A stretch of DNA of 64,000 nucleotides from SVFI01 sp964519385 (GTDB lineage Bacteria > Bacillota > Clostridia > Lachnospirales > Lachnospiraceae), in NCBI GenBank assembly GCA_964519385.1, contig CAZFLR010000010.1, positions 1 to 64,000 of the forward strand, read 5' to 3'. Shown here one piece after another: positions 42,212 to 51,408 of this stretch. Under the pieces are notes generated by a model. The model worked only from the letters and a program-made list of their open reading frames with translations. It did no database searches and was not told where the DNA came from. Position 1 is the stretch's first letter. Each line of letters opens with the position of its first letter. The position numbers and the translations under genes are program-made.

Positions 42212-42285
42212 TGCCAGTGCTTTAGTTTACAAAGAATTGCAGCTAAAGGACAATCTGTCACTGATGAGCGAGGAGGAAAAAACAG

Positions 42286-44157
42286 ATGAGAAGAGTGTTT
42301 GCTGCGCTGAGTGCGGGAATATTGATATTTGTTCTGTCGGCTTGCCGGTCCGTAGGGAATACAGATGAGGAGGCAAAGACGACAGTGTCACAGAATACGG
42401 CCGGGGCTGTGCAGGAAACAGAAACGGTAGACAGTGAGAAGAAGGAACAGTGGCAGTCGGCATACAGGGAGCTTTTGATAAATTTTTCTGAAGGGATTTA
42501 TGAAGACGAGGTTCCTTTTTACGGATACACGAAAGCGGATGCGGAATATCAGGAACTGATGCAAAATGGTGTATGGCCGGTGAGCGGTTATTATCTGCAT
42601 GACATGAATAAGGACGATGTTCCTGAACTGATTGTGGCATTCGGCACCTGTGAGGCAGATGCTCTTGGACATATTTATACTTTTGACGGTGAAAAAGAGG
42701 TTTTTGCAGGCGAAACAGGGCTTGGGCATACAGATTTATATACCAGTCCGGACGGAAACGGTATTATTTTTTATTGGGGGCATATGGGCTCTATAAGCGT
42801 GAGCAGAAAGACGATGGAAGGAAATGAATTGTCGTCCTTCACGCTTTTGACAATGAACATTGATGATGAACCGGAGGCAGATTATGTACCGGTGGAGGAA
42901 ATTGTTCCGGGAGCCGTATATATGACCCGGCTGGAAGCGGATTGTATGCTGCCTTTCGATACTTATGAAATCTGGACAGGGAATCAGACAAAAGAGATAG
43001 TTTCTACTACCGTGCAGAATCCGGAGCTGGAAGAGCATTTTCTGGAAACAGTCTTCCATAATGGTATGGTATATGGTGTTTCCGCAGACGGATATGACGG
43101 AGAAACCGGAAGCTGTTCTTTTGAAGAATTTTTGGGACCGGGAATGGTAAGAGCATATTCGGACTACGGAATGAAGGTAACAAGTTACAGCTTTGTCGAT
43201 ATGAATGAAGACGGCCGGGAAGAATGTGTGCTGAGGATAGAGGAAGCCGGCCCGGAGTCTTCAAAGCTGTCGGATCAATGGGTGGTTCTGAGTGATCAGG
43301 ACGGTGTGGTGTATGCCTATGTGATCAATTATAGGGATGACTATGTGCTTATGAAAAATGGTACATTCAGCCGGATGGATACGGACGACCGTCAGGGTAT
43401 CAGCCTGCGCATTTTATTTGATAAAGAGCAGTGCTTTGTTTATTATCTGTCATTGGATGCTGCGCAGGAAGAGGCAGAAACAGAGGAGGTCGCAGGAGAG
43501 CAGCAGGAAGTGAAAGATTTTCTTGTTGTCATTGATGCCGGACATCAGGCAAAAGGTAACAGTGATAAGGAGCCTGTCGGTCCCGGAGCAACACAGCAGA
43601 AGGCAAAGGTTTCGAGCGGAACGAGTGGTTGTGTCAGCGGATTAAATGAGTTTGAATTAAACCTGATGGTTGCGGAGAAGCTGCAGAAAGAATTGGAAGA
43701 GCGGGGTTATCAGGTTCTCATGGTCCGGACGACTCATGACGTAAATATCAGCAATGCTGAGCGCGCAGCAGTCGCAAATGAGGCCGGAGCAGATGCGTTT
43801 ATCAGGATTCATGCCAACGGCTCGGAGGATTCTTCCGTAAAGGGAGCGATGACGATTTGTCAGACATCGGACAATCCGTATAATGGCATGCTTTATGAAG
43901 AGAGCAGGGAGCTGTCGGCGTATGTACTGGATGAAATGATAAAGACGACCGGTGCACGGAAGGAATATGTATGGGAAACGGATACCATGAGCGGAATTAA
44001 CTGGTGTCAGGTTCCGGTAACTATCGTAGAGATGGGATATATGAGCAACCCGGCAGAGGATGTATTGCTTGCAACAGAAGAGTATCAGTATAAAATCGTG
44101 GAAGGTATTGCAAACGGAATTGATTTATTTCTTTTAAGTGAATCGGAAGAGGAATAA
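42286..44157 (+). CDS. Lipoprotein with C-terminal N-acetylmuramoyl-L-alanine amidase
   Basis: A 623-aa protein with a lipobox VLSAC (Cys about 20). A long N-terminal region (about 50-400) contains Ca-binding-like DxNxDxxxE segments (HDMNKDDVPELIV and VDMNEDGREECVL). An Amidase_3 domain (about 410-615) has zinc ligands and catalytic Glu in VVIDAGHQ, LNEFELNLMVA, IRIHANG and VEMGYMSNP. It would cut the stem peptide from MurNAc at the outer surface, tethered by its lipid. GAGGAGG precedes the ATG. It follows the island by 74 nt and looks like the return to core genome. Confidence 0.88.
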   Translation: MRRVFAALSAGILIFVLSACRSVGNTDEEAKTTVSQNTAGAVQETETVDSEKKEQWQSAYRELLINFSEGIYEDEVPFYGYTKADAEYQELMQNGVWPVSGYYLHDMNKDDVPELIVAFGTCEADALGHIYTFDGEKEVFAGETGLGHTDLYTSPDGNGIIFYWGHMGSISVSRKTMEGNELSSFTLLTMNIDDEPEADYVPVEEIVPGAVYMTRLEADCMLPFDTYEIWTGNQTKEIVSTTVQNPELEEHFLETVFHNGMVYGVSADGYDGETGSCSFEEFLGPGMVRAYSDYGMKVTSYSFVDMNEDGREECVLRIEEAGPESSKLSDQWVVLSDQDGVVYAYVINYRDDYVLMKNGTFSRMDTDDRQGISLRILFDKEQCFVYYLSLDAAQEEAETEEVAGEQQEVKDFLVVIDAGHQAKGNSDKEPVGPGATQQKAKVSSGTSGCVSGLNEFELNLMVAEKLQKELEERGYQVLMVRTTHDVNISNAERAAVANEAGADAFIRIHANGSEDSSVKGAMTICQTSDNPYNGMLYEESRELSAYVLDEMIKTTGARKEYVWETDTMSGINWCQVPVTIVEMGYMSNPAEDVLLATEEYQYKIVEGIANGIDLFLLSESEEE

Positions 44158-44244
44158 AAGGAGTTGGTTTTAGAAAAAAATATACATGGGAAACCGAACC
44201 TGTGATACAATGGAAAAAATTATAAAATGCAAAGGAGAAAAACA

Positions 44245-45606
44245 ATGAGTAACAAAACACAAGATGCAGTTTACAATGCAAAAGAGCTCGGCGCGGGTAA
44301 AGTTGCGGTTCTGGGACTTCAGCATATGTTTGCAATGTTCGGGGCAACGGTTCTTGTACCTATCTTAACAGGTCTGAATGTCTCAACCACGCTTTTCTTT
44401 GCAGGAGTGGGAACACTTTTGTTCCATCTTATTACCAAAGGAAAGGTGCCGGCATTTTTAGGTTCGTCATTTGCGTTCCTGGGCGGGTATTTTGCGATTG
44501 CACCGATACTTGAGGACGGCAGCAGCAATGTGGAGATGATTCCTTATGCGTGCTTTGGTGTGGCGTGTGCAGGACTTCTTTACTTAGTGATGGCACTTTT
44601 ATTTAAGCTGTTTTCCGCAGGAAAAGTTATGAAATTTTTCCCTCCGATTGTGACGGGACCGATTATTATAGCCATCGGACTTACGCTTTCGCAGTCAGCT
44701 ATTGATAATTGTGCAACGAACTGGCTTGTTGCTTTTGTGGCAATTGTTGTAGTGGTTATATGTAATATTTATGGTAAGGGAATGATTAAGATTATTCCGA
44801 TTCTGATTGGTGTGATTGTATCTTACCTGGCCGGAGTTCTCATGGGCGAGGTAGATTTTACGGCGGTGAAGGAAGCATCGTGGGTAGGCATTCCGATTGT
44901 AAAAGAGATGACGGTTCTCGGAATGTTCGGAGACAACTTTGATATTTCTAAGCTGTTGACGGCTGTTGTAACGATTATGCCGATTGCCCTTGCAACAATC
45001 GTGGAGCACATCGGAGATATTTCAGCAATTTCTTCCACTACGGGAAGAAATTATATCAAAGATCCGGGACTTCACAGAACACTGCTCGGTGACGGTTTTG
45101 CAACGATGGTGGCGGCTTTGTTTGGAGCACCGGCCAATACGACATACGGAGAAAATACCGGTGTATTAAATCTTTCCAGGGTATATGACCCGTTTGTAGT
45201 CAGACTGGCAGCGTGCTTCGCGATTTTCTTCTCCTTCTGTCCGAAGTTTGCGGCGGTTATTCAGACAATGCCAACGGCGACAGTCGGAGGTATTTCACTT
45301 ATTCTTTACGGTATGATATCCGCTGTCGGAGTACGTAATGTTGTGGAGAACAAGGTAGATTTTACAGCTTCAAGAAACGTGATTATAGCAGCACTGATTC
45401 TTGTGCTTTCCATCGGTATTAACTATAGTGCAGCCGGTGCGATTTCATTTTCTGTCAAAAGTGTGACAATCAGCCTTTCAGGACTTGCAGTCGGTGCTCT
45501 GACCGGTATTATTATGAATGCGATTCTTCCGGGCAAAGATTACAAATTTGATGAAGAAGAGTCGGGAGATACAGGTGTGAATTTTGAAGTGGGTCAGAAT
45601 CACTAA
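44245..45606 (+). CDS. uraA: Uracil permease (NCS2 family)
   Basis: A 453-aa transporter with about fourteen hydrophobic helices. Family motifs are GLQHMFAMFGATVLVPIL (about 26-43), the catalytic-type Glu/His block IVEHIGDISAISS (about 251-263), and NTTYGENTGVLNLSRVYDP. It imports uracil with protons. It converges on upp, which turns uracil into UMP, so both serve uracil salvage. The start is ATG 44245 with AAAGGAG. The ATG at 44227 precedes that site. Confidence 0.92.
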   Translation: MSNKTQDAVYNAKELGAGKVAVLGLQHMFAMFGATVLVPILTGLNVSTTLFFAGVGTLLFHLITKGKVPAFLGSSFAFLGGYFAIAPILEDGSSNVEMIPYACFGVACAGLLYLVMALLFKLFSAGKVMKFFPPIVTGPIIIAIGLTLSQSAIDNCATNWLVAFVAIVVVVICNIYGKGMIKIIPILIGVIVSYLAGVLMGEVDFTAVKEASWVGIPIVKEMTVLGMFGDNFDISKLLTAVVTIMPIALATIVEHIGDISAISSTTGRNYIKDPGLHRTLLGDGFATMVAALFGAPANTTYGENTGVLNLSRVYDPFVVRLAACFAIFFSFCPKFAAVIQTMPTATVGGISLILYGMISAVGVRNVVENKVDFTASRNVIIAALILVLSIGINYSAAGAISFSVKSVTISLSGLAVGALTGIIMNAILPGKDYKFDEEESGDTGVNFEVGQNH

Positions 45607-45631
45607 AGAATAAAGGTTTTTACAGAAATTT

Positions 45632-45675
45632 AAAAGCCGGAATTTGTGTTTTCATATACAAATCCCGGCTTTTTC
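45632..45675. terminator. Shared terminator of uraA and upp
   Basis: AAAAGCCGG-A-ATTTGTG (45632 on) pairs with (T)ACAAAT-C-CCGGCTTTTT, ending at about 45675, with one internal mismatch. A-runs and T-runs on both sides make it functional in both directions between the converging genes. Confidence 0.85.
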
Positions 45676-45684
45676 CATTCAATT

Positions 45685-46326
45685 TTATTTCGTACCGAAA
45701 ATTCTGTCACCGGCATCTCCAAGACCCGGAACAATGTAGGCTTTATCATTCAATTCTCTGTCGAGGTTTCCGACATAAATTTTGACATCCGGATGAGCAG
45801 CGGCAAGTTTTTCAAGACCGCACGGAGCAGCAATGACACAGAGGAATGTGATATCCCGTCCGCCGTATTTCTTGATGAAATCAAGTGCTGCAATGGCAGA
45901 ACCGCCTGTTGCAAGCATCGGGTCAACTACAAAAATCTTTCTCTGTGAAATAGAGGAAGGAAGCTTGCAGTAGTATTCCTGCGGTTCAAAGGTTTCTTCA
46001 TCACGATAAAGACCGATGTGACCAACCTTTGCTGTAGGCATGAGCTTGAGAAGTCCTCCTACCATTCCCAATCCGGCACGAAGGATAGGAACGATTGCCT
46101 GCTTCTTACCTGCAATAACAGGGCAACTGGCAGTTTCAATCGGTGTCTCCACGTCAATATATTCAAGCTCGAGGTCTCTCAGGGCTTCATATCCGATGAG
46201 CATTGCAATTTCCTCAACGATGGAACGGAATTCATTTGTTCCCGTATTCTTGTTGCGAAGCATTGTAATTTTGTGTTTAATAAGCGGATGATCGCAGATT
46301 ATGATATTTTTGTTTTCAGATGACAT
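45685..46326 (-). CDS. upp: Uracil phosphoribosyltransferase
   Basis: A 213-aa enzyme of normal length converting uracil and PRPP to UMP. The PRPP-binding loop is FVVDPMLATGGSAIAALDFI (about 126-145). The C-terminal uracil site is near YIVPGLGDAGDRIFGTK. Upstream motifs include PILRAGLGMV and the N-terminal HPLIKHKITMLRNKNT. It is a single minus-strand gene with its own promoter. Confidence 0.97.
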   Translation of the reverse strand: MSSENKNIIICDHPLIKHKITMLRNKNTGTNEFRSIVEEIAMLIGYEALRDLELEYIDVETPIETASCPVIAGKKQAIVPILRAGLGMVGGLLKLMPTAKVGHIGLYRDEETFEPQEYYCKLPSSISQRKIFVVDPMLATGGSAIAALDFIKKYGGRDITFLCVIAAPCGLEKLAAAHPDVKIYVGNLDRELNDKAYIVPGLGDAGDRIFGTK

Positions 46327-46356
46327 ATGCTGGTATCCTTTCTTTTGTTTTTTTCT

Positions 46357-46385
46357 ATTGTATATGCAATCTTATCTTTTTTCAA
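46357..46385 (-). promoter_or_regulatory. upp promoter
   Basis: Minus-strand TTGAAA (46385-46380) and TACAAT (46362-46357) are 17 bp apart, about 30 nt before the upp start. Confidence 0.65.
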
Positions 46386-46425
46386 GAAGAGAGTATCACA
46401 ATATTTGCTTTGGATTATTTTTTAA

Positions 46426-46466
46426 GCTGTTACCCAAAAATATACCATGCTTTTTTGTGTAACAGC
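46426..46466. repeat. Long inverted repeat in the upp-DUF1846 gap
   Basis: GCTGTTACCCAAAAA (46426-46440) and TTTTTTGTGTAACAGC (46451-46466) are inverted copies with one mismatch, around a 10-nt centre. The 225-bp gap otherwise holds the upp promoter. The repeat could be an operator, a hairpin in the DUF1846 leader, or a terminator-like element. The left arm is not followed by a U-tract on either strand. Confidence 0.55.
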
Positions 46467-46551
46467 CTTGAAAAAAAGGTGCCGAAGTGGTAGTCTATTA
46501 GAGTATTTTTGTGAGAGTTTTTTGTTGAAAAAAGTGAAAGGAAACACGTGC

Positions 46552-48036
46552 ATGGACAGAAATGGATTTGACAATGATTTATATATGAAGAAACAAAAAG
46601 AGCACATTCTGGAAAGAATTCAGCAGGCCAACGGTAAGCTGTATCTGGAATTCGGCGGAAAACTGTTTGATGATTATCATGCAGCACGTGTACTTCCGGG
46701 TTTTGATGTTAACGCCAAGATTAAGCTTTTATATGAATTAAAGGAACAGGCAGAGATTATTTTTGTCATTTCGGCAGGAGATATTGAAAAGACGAAGATG
46801 AGAGCGGATCTTGGCATCACATATGATATGGATATTCTCCGTCTGATTGATAACATTACCCGTCTGGGTATTGATGTGAACAGCGTGGTAATTACCAAGT
46901 ACGCGGGACAGGCATCTGCAGATGCTTTTATGTCCAAGCTTACGATGCGCGGAGTTAAGAATTATGTGCACAAGCCAATCAAAGGATATCCGACAGAGAT
47001 TGATTTTATCTGCAGTGAGGAAGGCTTTGGATCGAATCCGTATATCGAGACGACCAAGCCCCTTGTGGTTGTGACGGCTCCGGGACCGGGCAGCGGAAAG
47101 CTGGCAACCTGTCTTTCACAGGTGTACCATGAGACAGCGCGTGGAATTCCGGCCGGTTATGCCAAGTTTGAAACATTTCCTATCTGGAACATTCCGTTAA
47201 AGCATCCGGTAAATCTGGCGTATGAAGCAGCGACTGCGGATTTGAATGATGTAAATATGATTGACCCGTTTCATCTGGAGGCTTACGGGGAGACAACGGT
47301 GAATTATAATCGTGATGTAGAGGCCTTTCCTATTGTAAAGAGCACTCTTGCGCGTATCAGTGACGGCGCGTTTGATTATAAGAGCCCGACAGACATGGGA
47401 GTCAATATGGCAGGCTATGCGATTGTAGATGACGAGGCAGTCAGGGAAGCAAGCTGTCAGGAGATTATCCGCCGGTTTTTTGCCGCGAAATGTGCACACA
47501 GACAGGGCAAGGGCGAGAAGGAGGCTGTTGATAAGATTAAGCTTATCATGAGACAGCTCAATATTACGCCGGATATCAGAGAAGTTGTGCAGGCGGCTCT
47601 TGATAAAGCGGAGGTATCGTCAATGCCTTCGGCAGCAATACAGCTCCCGGATGGACGGATTGTGACAGGAAAAGCAAGTGAGCTTATGAGTGCGAGCTCA
47701 TCGGTTGTTCTTAATGCTATCAAAGCACTTACTAATATAGATGATGATTTGACGTTGTTAAGTCCTATTATTTTAGAGCCGATTTCAGAGCTTAAAACGA
47801 AAATACTTAACAGCCACAGCACTTTGCTGAATCTGGATGATGTGCTCACGGCACTTTCCATTTCCGGTGCGACGAATACACTGACGGCAAGAGCGATGAG
47901 AGCTCTCACCCAGCTTCGCGACTGTGAATTTCACTCAACACAGATGCTTCAGGCAGGAGATGAAGGAATGCTCCGCCAGCTTGGGCTTCGCGTTACGTGT
48001 GAGCCGGTTTATCCGAGCAAGGAATTATATTTTTAA
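46552..48036 (+). CDS. DUF1846 family protein
   Basis: A 494-aa soluble protein matching the DUF1846 family along its length: GFDNDLYMKKQKEHILERI (about 4-22), KLYLEFGGKLFDDYHAARVL, APGPGSGKLATCLSQVYHE (about 177-195, P-loop-like), SPTDMGVNMAGY. The family is widespread in Clostridia and lactobacilli. The structure suggests a nucleotide-binding protein but its reaction is not established to my knowledge. ATG 46552 has AAAGGAAAC. The longer frame to 46447 is not conserved in type. Confidence 0.9.
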   Translation: MDRNGFDNDLYMKKQKEHILERIQQANGKLYLEFGGKLFDDYHAARVLPGFDVNAKIKLLYELKEQAEIIFVISAGDIEKTKMRADLGITYDMDILRLIDNITRLGIDVNSVVITKYAGQASADAFMSKLTMRGVKNYVHKPIKGYPTEIDFICSEEGFGSNPYIETTKPLVVVTAPGPGSGKLATCLSQVYHETARGIPAGYAKFETFPIWNIPLKHPVNLAYEAATADLNDVNMIDPFHLEAYGETTVNYNRDVEAFPIVKSTLARISDGAFDYKSPTDMGVNMAGYAIVDDEAVREASCQEIIRRFFAAKCAHRQGKGEKEAVDKIKLIMRQLNITPDIREVVQAALDKAEVSSMPSAAIQLPDGRIVTGKASELMSASSSVVLNAIKALTNIDDDLTLLSPIILEPISELKTKILNSHSTLLNLDDVLTALSISGATNTLTARAMRALTQLRDCEFHSTQMLQAGDEGMLRQLGLRVTCEPVYPSKELYF

Positions 48037-48091
48037 ATGATGGGATAGAGGTCAGAAAACCGAAAAGAATATATATCTGTATCAGAAAGAC

Positions 48092-48122
48092 AAGAAGACC
48101 TTGGGTAAAGGTCTTCTTTTTC
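48092..48122 (+). terminator. Intrinsic terminator after DUF1846
   Basis: AAGAAGACCTT (48092-48102) pairs with AAGGTCTTCTT (48108-48118), followed by TTTCTC. It isolates the DUF1846 gene from the genes downstream. Confidence 0.85.
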
Positions 48123-48155
48123 TCAATGGCAGTGATATCAGAAAAGAGGAGATTT

Positions 48156-48659
48156 ATGAATTTTGCCCTGAATAAAATAAAGTACATATTGACGGCGGGA
48201 ATTGCATTTATCATGATAAATCAGCTTTGGAAGGGCATCGCAAATTTCCGGGTGGATGAAAATTTAAGGATAAATTTCGGGACCGTTCTATTTGTGGGTA
48301 TGCAACTTGTCATGCTCCTCTCTGTGCTTGTGCTTTCGGTGATTGCGCTGCAAAATCTGTTTCAGTTTTATCTTGAGGTCCGGTATAAGGGTGAAGCCGG
48401 AAGGAATGAAAAAGCACAGAGGATGAGACGTGTTTTAATGTTGGTAAAAATATGTGCATCGCTTGCGATTCGTCTGATTGTTGTCCTGCTTTTTATTCTG
48501 CTGGCTGCTGTTGCACTTTTTGCTCCCGGGGTAAAAAATCGTGATGGCGGAATTTACGGGGCAGCAATATGTATGTTGGTTTTTGCAGTTTTTATCGCAT
48601 ATTCCAATATCCGTGTCACGGTGGCGAGAATGAGAGAGATAAAGGAAAAGACAGAATAA
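48156..48659 (+). CDS. Small polytopic membrane protein
   Basis: A 167-aa protein with four hydrophobic helices (about 8-28, 45-68, 98-122 and 132-152) and a basic loop in the middle (KGEAGRNEKAQRMRRVLM). No family recognised. ATG 48156 lies 8 nt after AGAGGAG. It is 23 nt upstream of the carboxypeptidase gene and probably in its operon. Confidence 0.75.
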   Translation: MNFALNKIKYILTAGIAFIMINQLWKGIANFRVDENLRINFGTVLFVGMQLVMLLSVLVLSVIALQNLFQFYLEVRYKGEAGRNEKAQRMRRVLMLVKICASLAIRLIVVLLFILLAAVALFAPGVKNRDGGIYGAAICMLVFAVFIAYSNIRVTVARMREIKEKTE

Positions 48660-48682
48660 CGGTAGAGATAAAAGGAAGTAAT

Positions 48683-49903
48683 ATGGAAGAATTTAAATTA
48701 GAAGAGTTACGGGATGACGAGACAGAAGCATATGAAGAGCAGCGCAGACTGGAACGCCGTCGCCGTCGTATGGAGATGAAGCGGAAAAAAGAGCGTCAGA
48801 GAAAGCTTCGCAGGATTGCGAAGGTGTTGCTTCCGTGTGTGGTAATTCTGGCGGTCTTAATCATAGGTAAGGCTGCTTTGACGAATAAAAAGCCACAAGA
48901 GTCCGGGCCGGAACCGGTGAAGGTATATACATCCGGTCAGGGAGATCTGGAAGCGGAAAAACAGGCTCTTTCCGGGGAGGAAACGGGCAAGGCACCGGAG
49001 GAAGAGAGCCCGGAGAGCGGAGAAACACCGGCTGCGGAAACGGCTGCTTTACCGTCTAAGGACGGAGATTACAGCGCAGCAGCTACGGACGGTACAGCTT
49101 CGGTTTCGGGAGAAGTGGTAAGCTCTTATGCGATTTTGGTGGATACGCAGAAGGGCGAGATTATTGCACAGCGCAATCCGGAGACGGTTATCAATCCTGC
49201 TTCCATGACAAAGGTTCTCACTGTACTTGTGGCAGCAGAGCATGTGACGAATTTAGATGATACATTTACCATCACTCAGGAAATTACGGATTACAGTTAT
49301 AGAAATGACTGCAGCGTAGTCGGATGGGAGGTAGGAGAAGTCGTCACGGTTCGGGATTTGTTTTACGGAACGGTTTTGCCGTCAGGAGCCGATGCAGCGG
49401 TCGCGCTGGCAGAATATACGGCAGGTTCACAGGAAGCCTTTGTTGAGATGATGAATGATAAGCTGGAAGAACTCGGGCTTTCTTCAACGGCGCATTTTAC
49501 CAACTGTGTCGGACTTTATGATGAGAATCATCATTGCACTGTTTATGACATGGCCATGATTCTACAGGCAGCACTCGACAATCCGGTTTGTCGTGAAGCT
49601 TTATCTGCCAAAAAATATACAACCTCTTTGACGGAACAGCATCCGGAGGGGCTGCTTATATCGAACTGGTTTCTTCGCCGGATTGAGGATAAGGATGCAG
49701 GGGGAGAAGTATTCGCTGGAAAAACGGGCTATGTGGTACAGTCCGGAAGCTGCGCGGCCAGTTGTGCACTTGACGGAGAGGGAAATGAATACATATGTGT
49801 AACGGCAGATTCTACAAGCAGTTGGCGTTGTATTTATGACCATGTTGAAATATATAAAACTTTTTTGCCACAAAGTACGGCAGAAGAAAGCGTATCTGAG
49901 TAA
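48683..49903 (+). CDS. D-alanyl-D-alanine carboxypeptidase (PBP5-like)
   Basis: A 406-aa protein with a strongly basic cytoplasmic N-terminus (about 20-45), one membrane helix (about 50-68), a long acidic Pro/Glu/Ser linker (about 70-145) and a peptidase S11 domain (about 150-395). Active-site motifs are PASMTKVL (SxxK), SGADAA at the SxN position (Ala instead of Asn) and AGKTGYV (KTG). It trims D-Ala from peptidoglycan stems. The Ala substitution may change kinetics. ATG 48683 has AAAGGAAG. The longer frame overlaps the preceding gene. Confidence 0.9.
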   Translation: MEEFKLEELRDDETEAYEEQRRLERRRRRMEMKRKKERQRKLRRIAKVLLPCVVILAVLIIGKAALTNKKPQESGPEPVKVYTSGQGDLEAEKQALSGEETGKAPEEESPESGETPAAETAALPSKDGDYSAAATDGTASVSGEVVSSYAILVDTQKGEIIAQRNPETVINPASMTKVLTVLVAAEHVTNLDDTFTITQEITDYSYRNDCSVVGWEVGEVVTVRDLFYGTVLPSGADAAVALAEYTAGSQEAFVEMMNDKLEELGLSSTAHFTNCVGLYDENHHCTVYDMAMILQAALDNPVCREALSAKKYTTSLTEQHPEGLLISNWFLRRIEDKDAGGEVFAGKTGYVVQSGSCAASCALDGEGNEYICVTADSTSSWRCIYDHVEIYKTFLPQSTAEESVSE

Positions 49904-49942
49904 GAATGCGGATAACTTAATCTTTGAAGGAGACTAGTAATT

Positions 49943-51100
49943 ATGTACTCTATATTACTTGTAATTATTTATATTGCATTTATCTCACTCGGACTGCCAG
50001 ATTCGATACTCGGGTCAGCATGGCCAAGCATGTATCAGGAAATGAAGGTTCCTGTATCCTATGCAGGAATCGTGTCCATGATTATTTCAGCCTGTACGAT
50101 TATTTCCAGCATGAATGTAAATCGCATTGTCGCAAAGCTGGGTACGGGACTTATGACGGCTTTCAGTGTCGCCATGACGGCAGTGGCTCTTTTCGGCTTT
50201 GCAGGAAGCGGCTCTTTCCTTATGCTTTGTCTGTGGGCGGTTCCTTATGGACTGGGAGCCGGATGCGTGGATGCTGCGCTCAATAACTTCGTGGCACTTC
50301 ATTACAAGTCGAAGCATATGAGCTGGCTGCACAGTTTTTGGGGAATCGGGGCAACGGTGGGCCCGTATATCATGGGATTTTGTCTCTCCGGCGGAATGCG
50401 CTGGACGAGGGGATATTTTATTATCGGACTGATACAGATTATTTTAAGCGCGGGAATGTTTCTTTCGCTTCCGCTCTGGAAGGGCAGTGCCGGGGAGCAG
50501 ACAGATGAGAAGGAGAATATAAAAATTCTTTCTCTGAAGGAAATTCTCAAGATGAGAGGTGCGAAAAGTGCGTTTGCCGGATTTTTCTGCTATTGCGCGG
50601 TGGAGGCGACAACGGGTCTGTGGGCGAGCAGCTTTATGACGCTTTACTGTGGTATTGACGTGGAGACGGCGGCGAGATGGGCAGCACTTTTTTATATGGG
50701 GATTACCATCGGCCGGTTTTTTTCGGGATTTTTGGCAGACAGGCTGGGAGATAAAAATATGATTCGTCTCGGACAGATGATTATATTTGTGGGAATTATC
50801 TGCCTGTTTGATGCACGAACCCCTTATATGGTGCTGGCAGGACTGCTTTTCATCGGACTGGGATGTGCACCGGTCTATCCGAGCATGATTCATGCCACAC
50901 CGAAGAATTTTGGGGAAGAAAATTCACAGGCACTGATTGGTGTGCAGATGGGATTTGCCTATGCCGGTACAACATTAATGCCACCGATTTTCGGCTGGAT
51001 TGCAGAGCACGTTTCCATCGGATGTTTTATACCATATCTGTTTATTTTCTGGATATTGATGATACTTTTTTTGGAAAATTTGAGCCGCAGGGTAAGATAA
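49943..51100 (+). CDS. MFS transporter
   Basis: A 385-aa protein with about twelve hydrophobic helices. It carries a sugar-porter/fucose-permease-like pattern: ISLGLPDSILGSAWPSMYQE near the start, YGLGAGCVDAALNNFVALHY (about 92-111), LHSFWGIGATVGPYIMG, and GRFFSGFLADRLGDKNMIRLG (as GRFFSGFLADRL then GDKNMIRLG) for the repeat motif. Substrate is unknown. GAAGGAGA precedes the ATG. It lies 39 nt after the carboxypeptidase. Confidence 0.88.
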   Translation: MYSILLVIIYIAFISLGLPDSILGSAWPSMYQEMKVPVSYAGIVSMIISACTIISSMNVNRIVAKLGTGLMTAFSVAMTAVALFGFAGSGSFLMLCLWAVPYGLGAGCVDAALNNFVALHYKSKHMSWLHSFWGIGATVGPYIMGFCLSGGMRWTRGYFIIGLIQIILSAGMFLSLPLWKGSAGEQTDEKENIKILSLKEILKMRGAKSAFAGFFCYCAVEATTGLWASSFMTLYCGIDVETAARWAALFYMGITIGRFFSGFLADRLGDKNMIRLGQMIIFVGIICLFDARTPYMVLAGLLFIGLGCAPVYPSMIHATPKNFGEENSQALIGVQMGFAYAGTTLMPPIFGWIAEHVSIGCFIPYLFIFWILMILFLENLSRRVR

Positions 51101-51103
51101 CAT

Positions 51104-51132
51104 CTTGACAAAAAACGAAACCTTTCCTACAA
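51104..51132 (+). promoter_or_regulatory. Promoter of the proS T-box leader
   Basis: Perfect TTGACA (51104-51109), 17 bp, TACAAT (51127-51132). Transcription would start near 51139, just before T-box stem I. Confidence 0.85.
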
Positions 51133-51138
51133 TCAGTA

Positions 51139-51368
51139 GAGAATCGAGAATATTATGCGATGAAGAGGATTAGTACATTGTGAAACCGTTCCAGAGAGAG
51201 GGCTGATGCTGGGAGGCTCTTACGGGGAAGCAGAGGAACCTGCCTCCGAGCTCTGTAAAAACTACAGCGTAACGCCGGCGTTAACGGCAGGATGAGAAGA
51301 GTGTTAAGGCACTAATTAGGGTGGTACCGCCGAGATTTCGGCCCCTTGGGTATCATCCTTTTTTTATG
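51139..51368 (+). ncRNA. T-box riboswitch (proline) with terminator
   Basis: The 300-nt gap before proS is a T-box leader. The invariant T-box AATTAGGGTGGTACCGCC lies at about 51314-51331. Stem I shows GATGAAGAGGATTAGTA and the distal AGAGAGGG/GCTG elements. The specifier region GGAACCTGCC places CCU (51239-51241), a proline codon, at the usual position. The terminator pairs AGGGTGGTACC with GGGTATCATCCT, encloses GCCGAGATTTCGGC, and ends in TTTTTTT. Uncharged tRNA-Pro would favour the antiterminator and switch on proS. Confidence 0.95.
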
Positions 51369-51408
51369 TAGAATCATTAGATAATCGTAAGAAAAAAGGA
51401 GAAATGAA

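Noticed and set aside
46447..46551. 35-residue N-terminal extension of the DUF1846 protein
   Set aside because: It overlaps the inverted repeat and lacks a ribosome site. The family N-terminus begins near GFDND, matching ATG 46552.
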